A stretch of DNA of 64,000 nt from Rugamonas aquatica (GTDB taxonomy: Bacteria > Pseudomonadota > Gammaproteobacteria > Burkholderiales > Burkholderiaceae_D), in the NCBI RefSeq assembly GCF_009380215.1, contig NZ_WHUG01000018.1, forward strand, positions 1-64,000, read 5' to 3'. The notes below the pieces were generated by a model that made no database searches, had not been told where the DNA came from, and saw only the letters and a program-made list of their open reading frames with translations. Shown here in pieces: positions 17,275 through 26,959 of this stretch. Position numbers and translations under genes: made by a program. Position 1 is the stretch's first letter, and each line of letters begins with the position of its first letter.

Positions 17275-20200
17275 ATGAAAAACGACATCCCCGCCCAACC
17301 ACTCCGCTGGCAGTTCTGGGTAGACCGCGGCGGTACCTTCACCGACATCGTCGCACGTCGCCCGGACGGCAAGCTGGTCACGCACAAGCTGCTGTCCGAG
17401 TACCCGGAGCGCTACGAAGACGCCGTCACGCAGGGCATGCGCGACCTGCTCGGCCTGAAGACCGGCGAGCCGCTGCCGGCCGAGCAGATCGAAGTGATCA
17501 AGATGGGCACCACCGTCGCCACCAACGCGCTGCTGGAGCGCAAGGGCGCACGCACGGCGCTGGCGATCACGCGCGGTTTCGCCGACCAGCTGCGCATCGG
17601 CTACCAGGACCGGCCCGACATCTTTGCCATGCGTATTGAGCTGCCGGACCTGATCTACGAAAAAGTGATCGAGATCGATGAGCGCATCGGCGCGCGCGGC
17701 GAGGTACTGGAGGTGCCGGACGAGGAGCGTCTGCGCGGCCAGTTCGTGGCGCTGCGGGCGATGGGCATCGACGCCATCGCCATCGTCTTGATGCACGCCT
17801 ACCGCTTCCCGCAGCATGAGCAGCGGCTGCGGGCGCTGGCCGAGGAGACAGGCTTCACGCAGATCTCGGTCAGCCATCAGGTCAGCCCCTTGATGAAGAT
17901 CGTCGGCCGTGGCGATACCACCGTGGTGGACGCCTACCTGTCGCCGGTGCTGCGTGATTACGTGTCGCGGGTGTCGGCCGATACGGGCGACGTGCGCATC
18001 ATGTTCATGCAGTCCAACGGCGGCCTGACCGACGCCCGCCGCTTCCAGGGCAAGGACGCGATCCTGTCCGGCCCCGCCGGCGGCATCGTCGGCGCGGTCA
18101 AGAGCTGCGAGGCGATCGGGCTGAAACAGGTGATCGGCTTCGACATGGGCGGCACCTCGACCGACGTCGCCCACTACGACGGCGCCTACGAGCGCGTGTT
18201 CGAGACCGTGGTGGCCGGCGTGCGGGTGCGCGCGCCGATGATGCACATTCATACCGTGGCGGCGGGCGGCGGCTCGATCTGCAGCTTCGAGAACGGCCGC
18301 TTCAAGGTGGGGCCGGAATCGGCCGGCGCCAATCCGGGGCCGGCCAGCTACCGCAAGGGCGGCCCGCTGACCGTCACCGACTGCAACGTGATGCTGGGCC
18401 GTATCCAGCCGGAGCACTTCCCCCGCGTGTTCGGCCCGAACGGCGACCAGCCGCTGGACCGCGACGTGGTGGTGCGCGCCTTCGGCGAACTGGCCGAGAA
18501 GATCGCCCGCGAAACCGGCACCCGGTTGTCGCCATCCGCCGTGGCTGACGGCTTCCTGGCGGTGGCGGTCGACAATATGGCGCAGGCCATCAAGTCGATC
18601 TCGGTGGAGCGCGGCTATGACGTCAGCCGCTACGCCATGTGCTGCTTCGGCGGCGCTGGTGGGCAGCACGCCTGCCGCGTGGCCGATGTGCTGGGCATGA
18701 CCAAGATCGTCATCCATCCATTCGCCGGCGTGTTGTCGGCGTTCGGCATGGGGCTGGCCGATATCCGCGCCATGCGCGAGGGCGCCGTCGAACAGCCGCT
18801 CAGCGACGCCACGCTGGCCGAGCTGGGACCGCAGCTGGTGGCGCTGGCGCGCGATGCCGCCATCGAACTGCTGGAGCAGCAGGTGGCGCAGGAAGACATC
18901 CGCGTTGAACTGTGCGCACGGCTGAAGTACCAGGACAGCGATTCGGCCTTCGTCATTCCGCTGGCCAGCATGGCCGAGATGAGCGAGGCCTTCGCGGCGC
19001 TGTATCGCGGCCGCTTCGGCTTCGTCATGGAAGGCCAGCCGCTGGTGATCGAGTCCGTGTCCGCCGAGGCGATCGGTGCTGGCGATGGCGCAGATTTCGT
19101 CATCGAAGTGCCGGCCGGCGGCGGGGCGGATGCGCCGGGCCGCGTCTACAGCTACGTCGACGGCCAGACCGTGCCTATCGCGCTGCACGTGCGCGCCGAG
19201 CTACCGGTGGGCAGCCGCGTGGCCGGCCCCGCGCTGATCCGCGAGGAGATCGCCACCACCGTGGTGGACGCCGGCTGGACCGCGCGCGTGCTGCCCGACC
19301 ACACGCTGCTGCTGGAGCGCGGCGTGGCAGCCGGCAGCGCGCACAAGATGACCACCGACGTGCATCCTATCCATCTGGAGATCTTCAACAACCTGTTCAT
19401 GGCGATCGCCAAGCAGATGGGCACCACGCTGGAGAACACCGCCTACTCGGTCAACATGAAGGAACGGCTGGACTTCTCATGCGCCATCTTCGACCGTTAC
19501 GGCAACCTGATCGCCAACGCGCCGCACATCCCGGTGCATCTGGGCTCGATGAGCGACAGTGTGTTGTGTGTGATCCGCGAACATGCGGCCACGATGGCGC
19601 CGGGCGACGCCTATGTGCTCAACGTGCCGTACAACGGCGGCACGCACCTGCCGGATATCACGGTGGTATGCCCGGTTTACGGCGATGGGGAGCAGCCGCT
19701 GTTCTACGTCGCCGCGCGCGGCCACCACGGCGATGTCGGCGGCATCACGCCCGGCTCCATGCCGCCAAACAGCACCAGCATCCTGGAAGAGGGCGTCCTG
19801 CTCGATAACATCAAGATCGTCGACCGTGGCGTGTTCCAGGAACCGCTGGTGCGCGGCCTGTTCGCTGCCGGGCCTTGGCCGAGCCGTAACATCGACCAGA
19901 ACATCGCCGACCTGATCGCGCAATTAGGCGCATGCGAAACCGGCGCCAACGAACTGCTGAAGGCGACCGCCTGCTACGGCGAAGACGTGGTGCTGGCCTA
20001 CATGGGCCACGTGCAGGACAACGCGGAAGCGGCGGTGCGCAAGGCCATCGGCGGCCTGCGCGACGCCAGCTTCTCGTACGAGATGGACGACGGCGCCGTG
20101 CTGCGCGTGAAGCTGACCATCGACCACGCCAGCCGCAGCGCCACGGTGGATTTCACCGGCACCAGTGAGCAGCGGCCGACCAACTTCAACGCGCCGCTGT

Positions 20201-20895
20201 CGGTGTGCAAGGCCGCCGTGCTGTACGTGTTCCGCACGCTGATCGACAGTGATATCCCGATGAACGAGGGCGTGCTCAAGCCGCTCAAGCTCATCATCCC
20301 GGAAGGCTCGATGCTCAATCCGCGCTACCCGGCGGCCGTGGTGGCCGGGAATGTGGAAGTGTCGCAGTACGTGACCGACGCGCTGTATGGAGCCTTGGGC
20401 GTGATGTCGGCCTCGCAGGGCACGATGAACAACTTCACCTTCGGGAACGCGGAGCACCAGTACTACGAGACCATTGCCGGCGGTTCCGGCGCGGGACCGG
20501 GCTTCGACGGCACGGCTGCCGTGCAGACCCACATGACCAACTCGCGCATGACCGATCCGGAGGTGCTGGAGTGGCGTTTCCCGGTGCTGGTCGAAACGCA
20601 TGCGATCCGTCGCGGCAGCGGCGGCGATGGCGCGCAGCGGGGCGGTGATGGTGCGCTGCGCCGCATCCGCTTCCTGGAGGCGATGACGGCCAACATCCTG
20701 GCCGGCCACCGCCGCATCGCGCCGTTCGGGCTGGAAGGTGCGGCGCCTGGAGCGCTGGGCCGCAACTGGGTCGAGCGCGGCGACGGCTCGGTAGAGGAAT
20801 TCGGCGCGACGCACACGGCCGAGATGCAGGCCGGCGATGTATTCGCCATCGAGACGCCGGGTGGCGGCGGCTTCGGCACCAAGCGCACCAAGTAA
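17275..20895 (+). CDS. 5-oxoprolinase / hydantoinase A-B fusion (ATP-hydrolysing)
   Basis: The 1206-residue protein fuses hydantoinase A (about 1-690) and B (about 690-1206), the eukaryotic-type 5-oxoprolinase layout. The ASKHA nucleotide motifs are WVDRGGTFTDIVA at the start and GFDMGGTSTDVAHY near residue 289. The B half begins around PIHLEIFNNLF and contains AARGHHGDVGG and GGGGFGTKR at the end. It would open 5-oxoproline (or a related lactam/hydantoin) to the amino acid with ATP. Third gene of the operon. Oxoprolinase versus hydantoinase cannot be settled from sequence alone. Confidence 0.88.
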   Translation: MKNDIPAQPLRWQFWVDRGGTFTDIVARRPDGKLVTHKLLSEYPERYEDAVTQGMRDLLGLKTGEPLPAEQIEVIKMGTTVATNALLERKGARTALAITRGFADQLRIGYQDRPDIFAMRIELPDLIYEKVIEIDERIGARGEVLEVPDEERLRGQFVALRAMGIDAIAIVLMHAYRFPQHEQRLRALAEETGFTQISVSHQVSPLMKIVGRGDTTVVDAYLSPVLRDYVSRVSADTGDVRIMFMQSNGGLTDARRFQGKDAILSGPAGGIVGAVKSCEAIGLKQVIGFDMGGTSTDVAHYDGAYERVFETVVAGVRVRAPMMHIHTVAAGGGSICSFENGRFKVGPESAGANPGPASYRKGGPLTVTDCNVMLGRIQPEHFPRVFGPNGDQPLDRDVVVRAFGELAEKIARETGTRLSPSAVADGFLAVAVDNMAQAIKSISVERGYDVSRYAMCCFGGAGGQHACRVADVLGMTKIVIHPFAGVLSAFGMGLADIRAMREGAVEQPLSDATLAELGPQLVALARDAAIELLEQQVAQEDIRVELCARLKYQDSDSAFVIPLASMAEMSEAFAALYRGRFGFVMEGQPLVIESVSAEAIGAGDGADFVIEVPAGGGADAPGRVYSYVDGQTVPIALHVRAELPVGSRVAGPALIREEIATTVVDAGWTARVLPDHTLLLERGVAAGSAHKMTTDVHPIHLEIFNNLFMAIAKQMGTTLENTAYSVNMKERLDFSCAIFDRYGNLIANAPHIPVHLGSMSDSVLCVIREHAATMAPGDAYVLNVPYNGGTHLPDITVVCPVYGDGEQPLFYVAARGHHGDVGGITPGSMPPNSTSILEEGVLLDNIKIVDRGVFQEPLVRGLFAAGPWPSRNIDQNIADLIAQLGACETGANELLKATACYGEDVVLAYMGHVQDNAEAAVRKAIGGLRDASFSYEMDDGAVLRVKLTIDHASRSATVDFTGTSEQRPTNFNAPLSVCKAAVLYVFRTLIDSDIPMNEGVLKPLKLIIPEGSMLNPRYPAAVVAGNVEVSQYVTDALYGALGVMSASQGTMNNFTFGNAEHQYYETIAGGSGAGPGFDGTAAVQTHMTNSRMTDPEVLEWRFPVLVETHAIRRGSGGDGAQRGGDGALRRIRFLEAMTANILAGHRRIAPFGLEGAAPGALGRNWVERGDGSVEEFGATHTAEMQAGDVFAIETPGGGGFGTKRTK

Positions 20896-20916
20896 GCAAA
20901 CCAACTGGAGATAAAA

Positions 20917-21993
20917 ATGAAAAAAACTATGCTTGCGCTCACCCTGGGCGCATTGGCGGGGACTGCGGCGGCACAATCGAATGTGACGGTGTACGGCATT
21001 GTCGACATGGCCGTAGTGCGCGAGAGCGGCGGCGTTGGCGCCGCGGCCTCCAGCACCAAGTTGACCAGCGGCGTGGAGGCGGGTTCGCGGCTGGGCTTCA
21101 AGGGCAGCGAGGATCTGGGCGGAGGCCTGTCGGCCATCTTCCTGCTGGAGAACGGCTTCCAGGCCGACACCGGCGCCATGGGACAGGGCGGTTTGCTGTT
21201 CGGCCGCCAGGCCTATGTCGGCCTGCAGAGCAAGACGGCAGGCACGCTGACGCTGGGCCGCCAGTACACGCCGCAGTATCTGGCGGTGGCGGCGGTCGAT
21301 CCTTTCGGCTCCGGCACGGCGGGCGACACCAAGAACCTGATGGCCTCCACCGGCAATAGCGCCAGCCGCATGGACAACGCGGTCAAGTACGCGTCGCCGG
21401 TGGTGAACGGCTTCAATGCGGAAGTGGTCTACGGCGTCGGCGAGGTGCCGGGCGACAGCACGGCGCAGCGCCAGTTCGGCGGCTCGGTCGCTTACACCAG
21501 CGGCCCGCTGGTGGTGCGTCTGGCGCATCACAACCGCAACAACGATACGGCCACGCTGAAGAATACCAGCAGCGCCAAGAACACCGTGCTGACGGCGTTG
21601 TACGACTTCGGCGTGGCGAAGGCGCACTTTGCGTATGGCGTGGACAAGGGCTTGAACAGCGCCTTGCCGCGCAACCTGAACAACCCGTTCGGCTACGCGG
21701 TGGCGCCGACGCCTTCCATCGACAGCAGCGTGGTGCTGTTGGGTGTGACGGTGCCGCAGGGGTTCGGTACGTGGATAGGCTCTTACATCCGCAAGAACGA
21801 CAAGACCGGCTTCAATCAGGATGCCGAGCAGCTGGCGGCGGGCTATCGCTACTACCTGTCAAAGCGCACCGACTTGTACGGGGTGTATGCTTACATCCGC
21901 AACAAGAACGGCGCCGGCTACACGGTCGGTAGTGCGATCGAAGGCGGCACGGGTAATCGCGGTCTCAATCTCGGCATTCGCCACATCTTCTAA
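20917..21993 (+). CDS. Gram-negative porin (Omp32/OmpC-type)
   Basis: The 358-residue outer-membrane protein has a Sec signal (about 1-20, LGALAGTAAA) and the betaproteobacterial porin opening QSNVTVYGIVDMAVV, internal TLGRQYTPQY and a C-terminal strand ending in aromatic LGIRHIF, as needed for BAM recognition. It starts 21 bases after the oxoprolinase stop behind ACTGGAGATAAAA, so it probably belongs to the catabolic operon and lets the substrate cross the outer membrane. Confidence 0.93.
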   Translation: MKKTMLALTLGALAGTAAAQSNVTVYGIVDMAVVRESGGVGAAASSTKLTSGVEAGSRLGFKGSEDLGGGLSAIFLLENGFQADTGAMGQGGLLFGRQAYVGLQSKTAGTLTLGRQYTPQYLAVAAVDPFGSGTAGDTKNLMASTGNSASRMDNAVKYASPVVNGFNAEVVYGVGEVPGDSTAQRQFGGSVAYTSGPLVVRLAHHNRNNDTATLKNTSSAKNTVLTALYDFGVAKAHFAYGVDKGLNSALPRNLNNPFGYAVAPTPSIDSSVVLLGVTVPQGFGTWIGSYIRKNDKTGFNQDAEQLAAGYRYYLSKRTDLYGVYAYIRNKNGAGYTVGSAIEGGTGNRGLNLGIRHIF

Positions 21994-22002
21994 GGAGCTC
22001 AC

Positions 22003-22458
22003 ATGAAAAAATTGATACTGGTATGCGTCATGATGATGGTAGCGCTGTGCGCCGGCGCGGCGGAAAAAGGCACGGCTGATGAGGCGGTGGCGATGGTCAA
22101 GAAGGCCAGCGAGTTCCTGAAGAAGAACGGCAAGGAGAAGGCCTTCGCCGAGTTCAATAATCCGAAGGGGCAGTTCATCCAGAAGGATCTGTACATCTTC
22201 GCCTTCGGCGCCAACGGCGATGGCGTGGAGCTGGCCAACGGCGCCAACGTCAAGCTGGTCGGCAAGAACGTGCTGGAGATGAAGGACGCTGACGGCAAAT
22301 ACCTGATCAAGGACATCCTGGCGCTGGGCATGAGCAAGGAAGGCAAGGGCTGGGTCGACTACAAATGGCCCAACCCCAGCACCGGCAAAGTCGACGGCAA
22401 GCGCACCTACGTCGAGCGCGTGGACGACGTCGTGATCGGCTGCGGCATCTACAAATAA
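22003..22458 (+). CDS. Periplasmic single-Cache-domain protein
   Basis: The 151-residue protein has a Sec signal (about 1-19, cut near CAGAAE) followed by a lone sCache_2-type fold (EAVAMVKKASEFLKKNGKEK, KDLYIFAFGANGDGVELANG, WVDYKWPNPSTGK). Cache domains bind small organic ligands; without transmembrane or signalling parts it is either a periplasmic binding protein or a partner of a separate receptor. It lies nine bases after the porin behind AAGGAGCTCAC and closes the operon. Confidence 0.85.
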   Translation: MKKLILVCVMMMVALCAGAAEKGTADEAVAMVKKASEFLKKNGKEKAFAEFNNPKGQFIQKDLYIFAFGANGDGVELANGANVKLVGKNVLEMKDADGKYLIKDILALGMSKEGKGWVDYKWPNPSTGKVDGKRTYVERVDDVVIGCGIYK

Positions 22459-22463
22459 CCCGT

Positions 22464-22549
22464 GGGGTCAAGTCTGACATTTGAACACGGCCTCAGCCAT
22501 AGCTGCCTGGCTAACGTCGAGCTTGTGTCCGAATGTCAGACTTGACCCC
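22464..22549. repeat. Perfect 18-base inverted repeat
   Basis: GGGGTCAAGTCTGACATT (22464-22481) is the exact reverse complement of 22532-22549, with a 50-base spacer. It sits between the convergent Cache and GNAT genes. The perfect long arms resemble REP/RAYT-mobilised palindromes rather than a simple terminator, and no T-tract follows. No transposase is near. It may still fold in RNA from either side. Confidence 0.75.
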
Positions 22550-22555
22550 CGGTGT

Positions 22556-23035
22556 TTAGTATTTGAGCGAGCGCCGCATCACCAGCGGTGGCGGCTCCAT
22601 CGGATTGGCGTGCGAGTATTCCAGCTCCTCGGCCAGCTCGAATTCGAAGGCGGTATAGAAGTCGATCAGCTTGGGCTGGTCGCCGCGTACGGCCAGCCGC
22701 ACCTCTTCCACGCCGGACGCCAGGCCGTGATGGATCACTGCCTCCAGCAGATGCTGCGACAGATTGCCGCCCCGGTACTGCGGCAGCACGCCCATGCGGC
22801 ACACTTCCCACACATCCGGCTCCGCATCGAGCGGCAGCCAGCGCACCGAACCCACCGGCTGCTCATCGACCAGCAAAACAAAACCGCCGCCCGCACGCAG
22901 ATGTTCTGCGACGAGTACGGCGGTTTCGCGGTGTCCGCTGGAAGTGACGTTGACCTTGCCGGCCCACGCAGCACGCGTGAGGTCGGCGATCAGCCTGGCA
23001 TCGTCATTCGTCGCTTCGCGGACCACGATGTTCAT
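22556..23035 (-). CDS. GNAT-family N-acetyltransferase
   Basis: The 159-residue cytosolic protein carries the GNAT core: acetyl-CoA-binding segment VCRMGVLPQYRGGNLSQHLL (RGG pyrophosphate loop), preceded by VRWLPLDAEPDVWEV and followed by VEEVRLAVRGDQPKLIDFYTAF. The acceptor substrate is not predictable. It starts eight bases before the metG start-side region ends, being the gene downstream of metG on the same strand (gap eight bases), so it is probably co-transcribed with metG. Confidence 0.85.
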   Translation of the reverse strand: MNIVVREATNDDARLIADLTRAAWAGKVNVTSSGHRETAVLVAEHLRAGGGFVLLVDEQPVGSVRWLPLDAEPDVWEVCRMGVLPQYRGGNLSQHLLEAVIHHGLASGVEEVRLAVRGDQPKLIDFYTAFEFELAEELEYSHANPMEPPPLVMRRSLKY

Positions 23036-23043
23036 GCAAGTCC

Positions 23044-25218
23044 TTAGCGGATGCGCATGCCCGGTTCAGCGCCCGGCCATGGATTGAGGATGTAGATGCC
23101 TGGATTGGCTTTCTCGTCCTTGGCCGAACCAGCCAGTACCATGCCCTCCGATACGCCGAACTTCATCTTGCGCGGCGCCAGGTTGGCCACCATCACGGTC
23201 AGCTTGCCGACCAGTTCTTCCGGCTGATACATCGATTTGATGCCCGAGAAGACGTTGCGCAGGCGGCCTTCGCCCACGTCCAGCGTCAGGCGCAGCAGCT
23301 TGTCGGAACCGTCGACGTGCTCGCAGTTGACGATCTTGGCCACGCGCAGGTCGATCTTGACGAAGTCGTCGATGCTGATCTGCGGCGCCAGTTCTTCCAC
23401 GCCTTCCGGCATCGGCAGCGCCGGTGCGGCCGGCGCGGCAGCAGCGGCTTGCTTGGCAGGCTTGGCGGCAACCGCCGGTGCGGCTGCGGCCGCAGCTTGC
23501 TGTGCCGGCGCGTCGAACAGGTCTTCGATCATCTTGGCGTCAACGCGGGTCATCAGGTGCGCGTAGGCGCCGATGGTACGGCCCAGCATCGCGTTCGACA
23601 CCACGCCGCTGGCGACATCGGTATCGGCCCACACCAGCTGCTCGTCGTTGAGGAACTTCGACACATTGGCGGCCACGCCCGGCAGCACCGGCGACAGCAG
23701 AATGGTCAGCTGGCGGAACAGGATCAGCGCGGCGGTGCAGACGTCGTGCAGCTCGGCCAGCTTGGCCTCGTCCTTGGCCAGGATCCACGGCTTGTTTTCA
23801 TCGACATACTGGTTGGTGATGTCGGCGATTTCCATGATCTCGCGCAGCGCCTTGCCGAACTCGCGCGCCTCGAAATTGGCGGCGATGCTGGCCTGGCGTT
23901 CGATGCCGTCAGCGGTGATCAGTGCGCGCTTGATCCAGCCCTGCGCGCCGTCGGACAGCGACGACGCCAGCTTGCCGTCGAATTTCTTGGCGATGAAGCC
24001 GGCGCAGCGCGAAGCGATGTTGACGTACTTGCCGATCAAGTCGCTGTTGACGCGGGCCACGAAGTCGTCGCCGGTGAAGTCCAGGTCTTCCACCTTGGAG
24101 TTCAGCTTGAAGGCGATGTAGTAGCGCAGCCATTCCGGGTTCATGCCCAGGTTCAGGTAGCGCAGCGGCGAGATGCCGGTGCCGCGCGACTTCGACATCT
24201 TTTCGTTGTTGACGGTCAGGTGGCCGTGCACGTTGACCTTGAGCTTGTCGATCACCGGATGGTCGGCGAAGTTCAGCATGGCAGGCCAGAACAGCAGGTG
24301 GAAGGAGACGATGTCCTTGCCGATGAAGTGGATCTGCTCGGTGCCCGGATCTTTCAGCAGCGCCTCGTAGTCGATGCCTTTTTTCTCGCAGTAGTTCTTC
24401 AGGCTGGCCAGGTAGCCGACCGGCGCGTCCAGCCACACGTAGAAGAACTTGCCCGGCGCGTCAGGAATCGGGATGCCGAAGTAGGGCGCGTCGCGCGAGA
24501 TATCCCAGTCCGCCAGCTTCTCGCCGGCTTCGCCCAGCCATTCGCTGACCTTGTTGACCATCTCGGGCTGCAGGCGGCCCGGCGTGTTCAGCCAGTCCTT
24601 GAGGAACTGATAGCAGCGCGGGTCGGACAGCTTGAAGAAGTACTGCTCCGAATCCTTCAGAATCGGCGTGGCGTTGGTGAACACCGAGAACGGGTTGATG
24701 AGCTCGGTCGGCTGGTAGGCGGCGCCGCACACTTCGCAGTTGTCGCCGTACTGGTCCTTGGCGTGGCAGGTCGGGCACTCGCCCTTGATGTTGCGGTCCG
24801 CCAGGAACATGCCTTTGACCGGGTCGTAGAAGCGCGGCACGATCTTGGTCTGGATCAGGCCGTTGTCGCGCAGCTTGCGGTAGATGCCCTGCGACAGTTC
24901 GACGTTTTCCGGCGAGTCGGTCGAATACCAGTTATCGAAGGCGATATGGAAACCGTCCAGGTACTGGGCGCGGCCGGCGGCGATCTTGGCGACGAATTCC
25001 TGCGGCGTGATGCCTTCTTTTTCGGCAGCGATCATGATCGGCGTGCCGTGGGTGTCATCGGCGCCGACAAAGTGCACCACGCGTTGCGCTTCGCCATCGC
25101 GCTGCATTCGCTGGAACCGTACCCAGATGTCGGCCTGGATGTACTCCATCATGTGGCCAATATGGAAAGCGGCGTTAGCGTAGGGCAGGGCAGTGGTGAC
25201 GAACAGCTTGCGGGTCAT
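23044..25218 (-). CDS. metG: Methionyl-tRNA synthetase
   Basis: MetRS charges tRNA-Met and initiator tRNA. The 724-residue protein has the class I HIGH motif as HIGHMMEY near residue 20, the zinc-knuckle domain with CPTCHAKDQYGDNCEVC, the KMSKSRGT loop near residue 340, an anticodon-binding helical domain, an Ala/Pro-rich linker and a C-terminal EMAPII/Trbp111-like tRNA-binding dimerisation domain (about 615-724). I start at the ATG at 25218, since MTRKLFVTTALPYAN is the family N-terminus. It is divergent from mrp across 122 bases. Confidence 0.97.
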   Translation of the reverse strand: MTRKLFVTTALPYANAAFHIGHMMEYIQADIWVRFQRMQRDGEAQRVVHFVGADDTHGTPIMIAAEKEGITPQEFVAKIAAGRAQYLDGFHIAFDNWYSTDSPENVELSQGIYRKLRDNGLIQTKIVPRFYDPVKGMFLADRNIKGECPTCHAKDQYGDNCEVCGAAYQPTELINPFSVFTNATPILKDSEQYFFKLSDPRCYQFLKDWLNTPGRLQPEMVNKVSEWLGEAGEKLADWDISRDAPYFGIPIPDAPGKFFYVWLDAPVGYLASLKNYCEKKGIDYEALLKDPGTEQIHFIGKDIVSFHLLFWPAMLNFADHPVIDKLKVNVHGHLTVNNEKMSKSRGTGISPLRYLNLGMNPEWLRYYIAFKLNSKVEDLDFTGDDFVARVNSDLIGKYVNIASRCAGFIAKKFDGKLASSLSDGAQGWIKRALITADGIERQASIAANFEAREFGKALREIMEIADITNQYVDENKPWILAKDEAKLAELHDVCTAALILFRQLTILLSPVLPGVAANVSKFLNDEQLVWADTDVASGVVSNAMLGRTIGAYAHLMTRVDAKMIEDLFDAPAQQAAAAAAPAVAAKPAKQAAAAAPAAPALPMPEGVEELAPQISIDDFVKIDLRVAKIVNCEHVDGSDKLLRLTLDVGEGRLRNVFSGIKSMYQPEELVGKLTVMVANLAPRKMKFGVSEGMVLAGSAKDEKANPGIYILNPWPGAEPGMRIR

Positions 25219-25340
25219 GGTTGATGCACTTTGTGGGTGGAAAAAGAGCATTTTAACAGTGGAAGCCGCTACTGCGCACGTTCGAGGGGATTTCTGTCGC
25301 GATGCGCTAGAATGAGGGCACATTTTACGGAGAGAGTTAC

Positions 25341-26429
25341 ATGAGCATCACAGTAGAAGACGTCAAAGCCGCGCTGTCCCAAATCGTTGACCCAAATACA
25401 ACGAAAGACTATGTGTCCGGCAAGGCCGTGAAGAATTTGAAGGTCGAGGGCGGCGACATCTCGCTCGACATCGAGCTGGGCTACCCGGCCAAGAGCCAGT
25501 TCGACAGCATCCGCGCCAGCGTCGTTGCCGGTCTGGGCGCATTGCCGGGCGCGGGCAAGGTCAGTGTCAACGTGCACAGCAAGGTCATCTCGCACACCGT
25601 GCAGCGCGGCCTCAAGCTGATGCCCAACGTGAAGAACATCATCGCCGTGGCTTCGGGCAAGGGCGGCGTCGGCAAATCGACCACCGCCGTCAACCTGGCG
25701 CTGGCGCTGGCCGCCGAGGGCGCCTCGGTCGGCCTGCTGGACGCCGACATCTACGGCCCGTCGCAGCCGATGATGCTGGGCGTGTCCGGCCGTCCGGAGA
25801 CCAAGGATGGCAAGACCATGGAGCCGCTGGAAAACTACGGCGTGCAAGTGTCGTCGATCGGCTTCCTGATCGACCCGGATGAGCCGATGGTGTGGCGCGG
25901 CCCGATGGTCACGCAGGCGCTGCAGCAGCTGCTGGAGCAAACCAACTGGCGCGACCTCGATTACCTGATCGTCGATATGCCGCCGGGCACCGGCGACATT
26001 CAACTGACCCTGTCGCAGAAAGTGCCGGTCACCGGCGCCGTCATCGTCACCACGCCGCAGGACATCGCGCTGCTGGACGCGCGCAAGGGCTTGAAGATGT
26101 TCGAGAAGGTCGGCATTCCCATCCTCGGCATCGTCGAGAACATGAGCACGCACATCTGCTCCAACTGCGGCCACGCGGAGGAAATCTTCGGCGCCGGCGG
26201 CGGCGCCAAGATGTGCAAGGACTTCAACGTCGAATTCCTCGGCGCCTTGCCGCTGACGCTGGCGATCCGCGAGCAGGCCGATTCCGGCAAGCCGACCGTG
26301 GTTGCCGAGCCGGACGGCCAGATCGCCGCCATCTACAAGGACATCGCCCGCAAGATCGCAGTGCAGGTCTCGGAGAAGGCCAAAGACATGACCAGCAAGT
26401 TCCCTAGCATCGTAATCAAGAACGATTAA
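25341..26429 (+). CDS. apbC: Iron-sulfur cluster carrier protein ApbC (Mrp/NBP35 family)
   Basis: A cytosolic P-loop ATPase that carries Fe-S clusters to apo-proteins. The 362-residue protein has an N-terminal MIP18/DUF59-like domain (about 1-90), the deviant Walker A GKGGVGKST near residue 107, DADIYGPSQP, and the cluster-binding CxxC in CSNCGHAEEIFG. AGAGAG precedes the ATG. Divergent metG-mrp pairs are common in proteobacteria, which supports the call. Confidence 0.96.
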   Translation: MSITVEDVKAALSQIVDPNTTKDYVSGKAVKNLKVEGGDISLDIELGYPAKSQFDSIRASVVAGLGALPGAGKVSVNVHSKVISHTVQRGLKLMPNVKNIIAVASGKGGVGKSTTAVNLALALAAEGASVGLLDADIYGPSQPMMLGVSGRPETKDGKTMEPLENYGVQVSSIGFLIDPDEPMVWRGPMVTQALQQLLEQTNWRDLDYLIVDMPPGTGDIQLTLSQKVPVTGAVIVTTPQDIALLDARKGLKMFEKVGIPILGIVENMSTHICSNCGHAEEIFGAGGGAKMCKDFNVEFLGALPLTLAIREQADSGKPTVVAEPDGQIAAIYKDIARKIAVQVSEKAKDMTSKFPSIVIKND

Positions 26430-26449
26430 TTAACCTCGGAGATACCCAC

Positions 26450-26842
26450 ATGATGAAAAAAATCGCAGCCGTAGCAGCCTTGCTGACCATCAGCGCCGCC
26501 GCCTTTGCCCAGCAATCGGTATCGTTTGTCGAACCGGCCGATGGCGCCACCGTCACCAGCCCGGTCAAGGTCAAGTTCGCCGTCACCGGCATGGAAGTCA
26601 AGCCGGCCGGCGACATGACGGCCAACACCGGCCACCATCACCTGCTGATTAACGCCGCGCCGGTCAAGGCTGGCGAAGTCGTGCCTGCCGATGAGCATCA
26701 CATCCACTTTGGCAAGGGCCAGACCGAGACCGAAGTCAAGCTGGCGCCGGGCACCTATGTGTTGTCGATGCAGTTCGCCAACGGCCTGCACCAGTCCTAT
26801 GGTCCGGGCATGAGCAAGGACATCAAGATCACCGTCAAGTAA
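26450..26842 (+). CDS. DUF4399 periplasmic protein
   Basis: The 130-residue protein has a Sec signal (about 1-20, ISAAAFAQ) and a small beta-rich domain with a His-rich strand (TGHHHLLIN; DEHHIHFGKGQTE), the hallmark of the DUF4399 family. The histidines suggest metal binding, but no function is established. It starts 20 bases after apbC, behind CTCGGAGATACCCAC, so the two are co-transcribed; a perfect hairpin follows. Confidence 0.87.
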   Translation: MMKKIAAVAALLTISAAAFAQQSVSFVEPADGATVTSPVKVKFAVTGMEVKPAGDMTANTGHHHLLINAAPVKAGEVVPADEHHIHFGKGQTETEVKLAPGTYVLSMQFANGLHQSYGPGMSKDIKITVK

Positions 26843-26858
26843 GGCGATCGCCGCGATG

Positions 26859-26890
26859 GTTGCGCGCAGCCCACACTGCGCGCAACTTTT
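26859..26890 (+). terminator. Rho-independent terminator after the DUF4399 gene
   Basis: GTTGCGCGCAG (26859-26869) pairs perfectly with CTGCGCGCAAC (26876-26886), six-base loop, followed by TTTT. Confidence 0.85.
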
Positions 26891-26959
26891 CCAAAAAAAG
26901 TATTAAAAAACGCAACTCCATGAGGTAGCATTCCGGTTTTCACGCTCTGGAAGCCGCCC

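Noticed and set aside
22464..22549. Insertion-sequence remnant
   Set aside because: No transposase fragment or target-site duplication could be seen.
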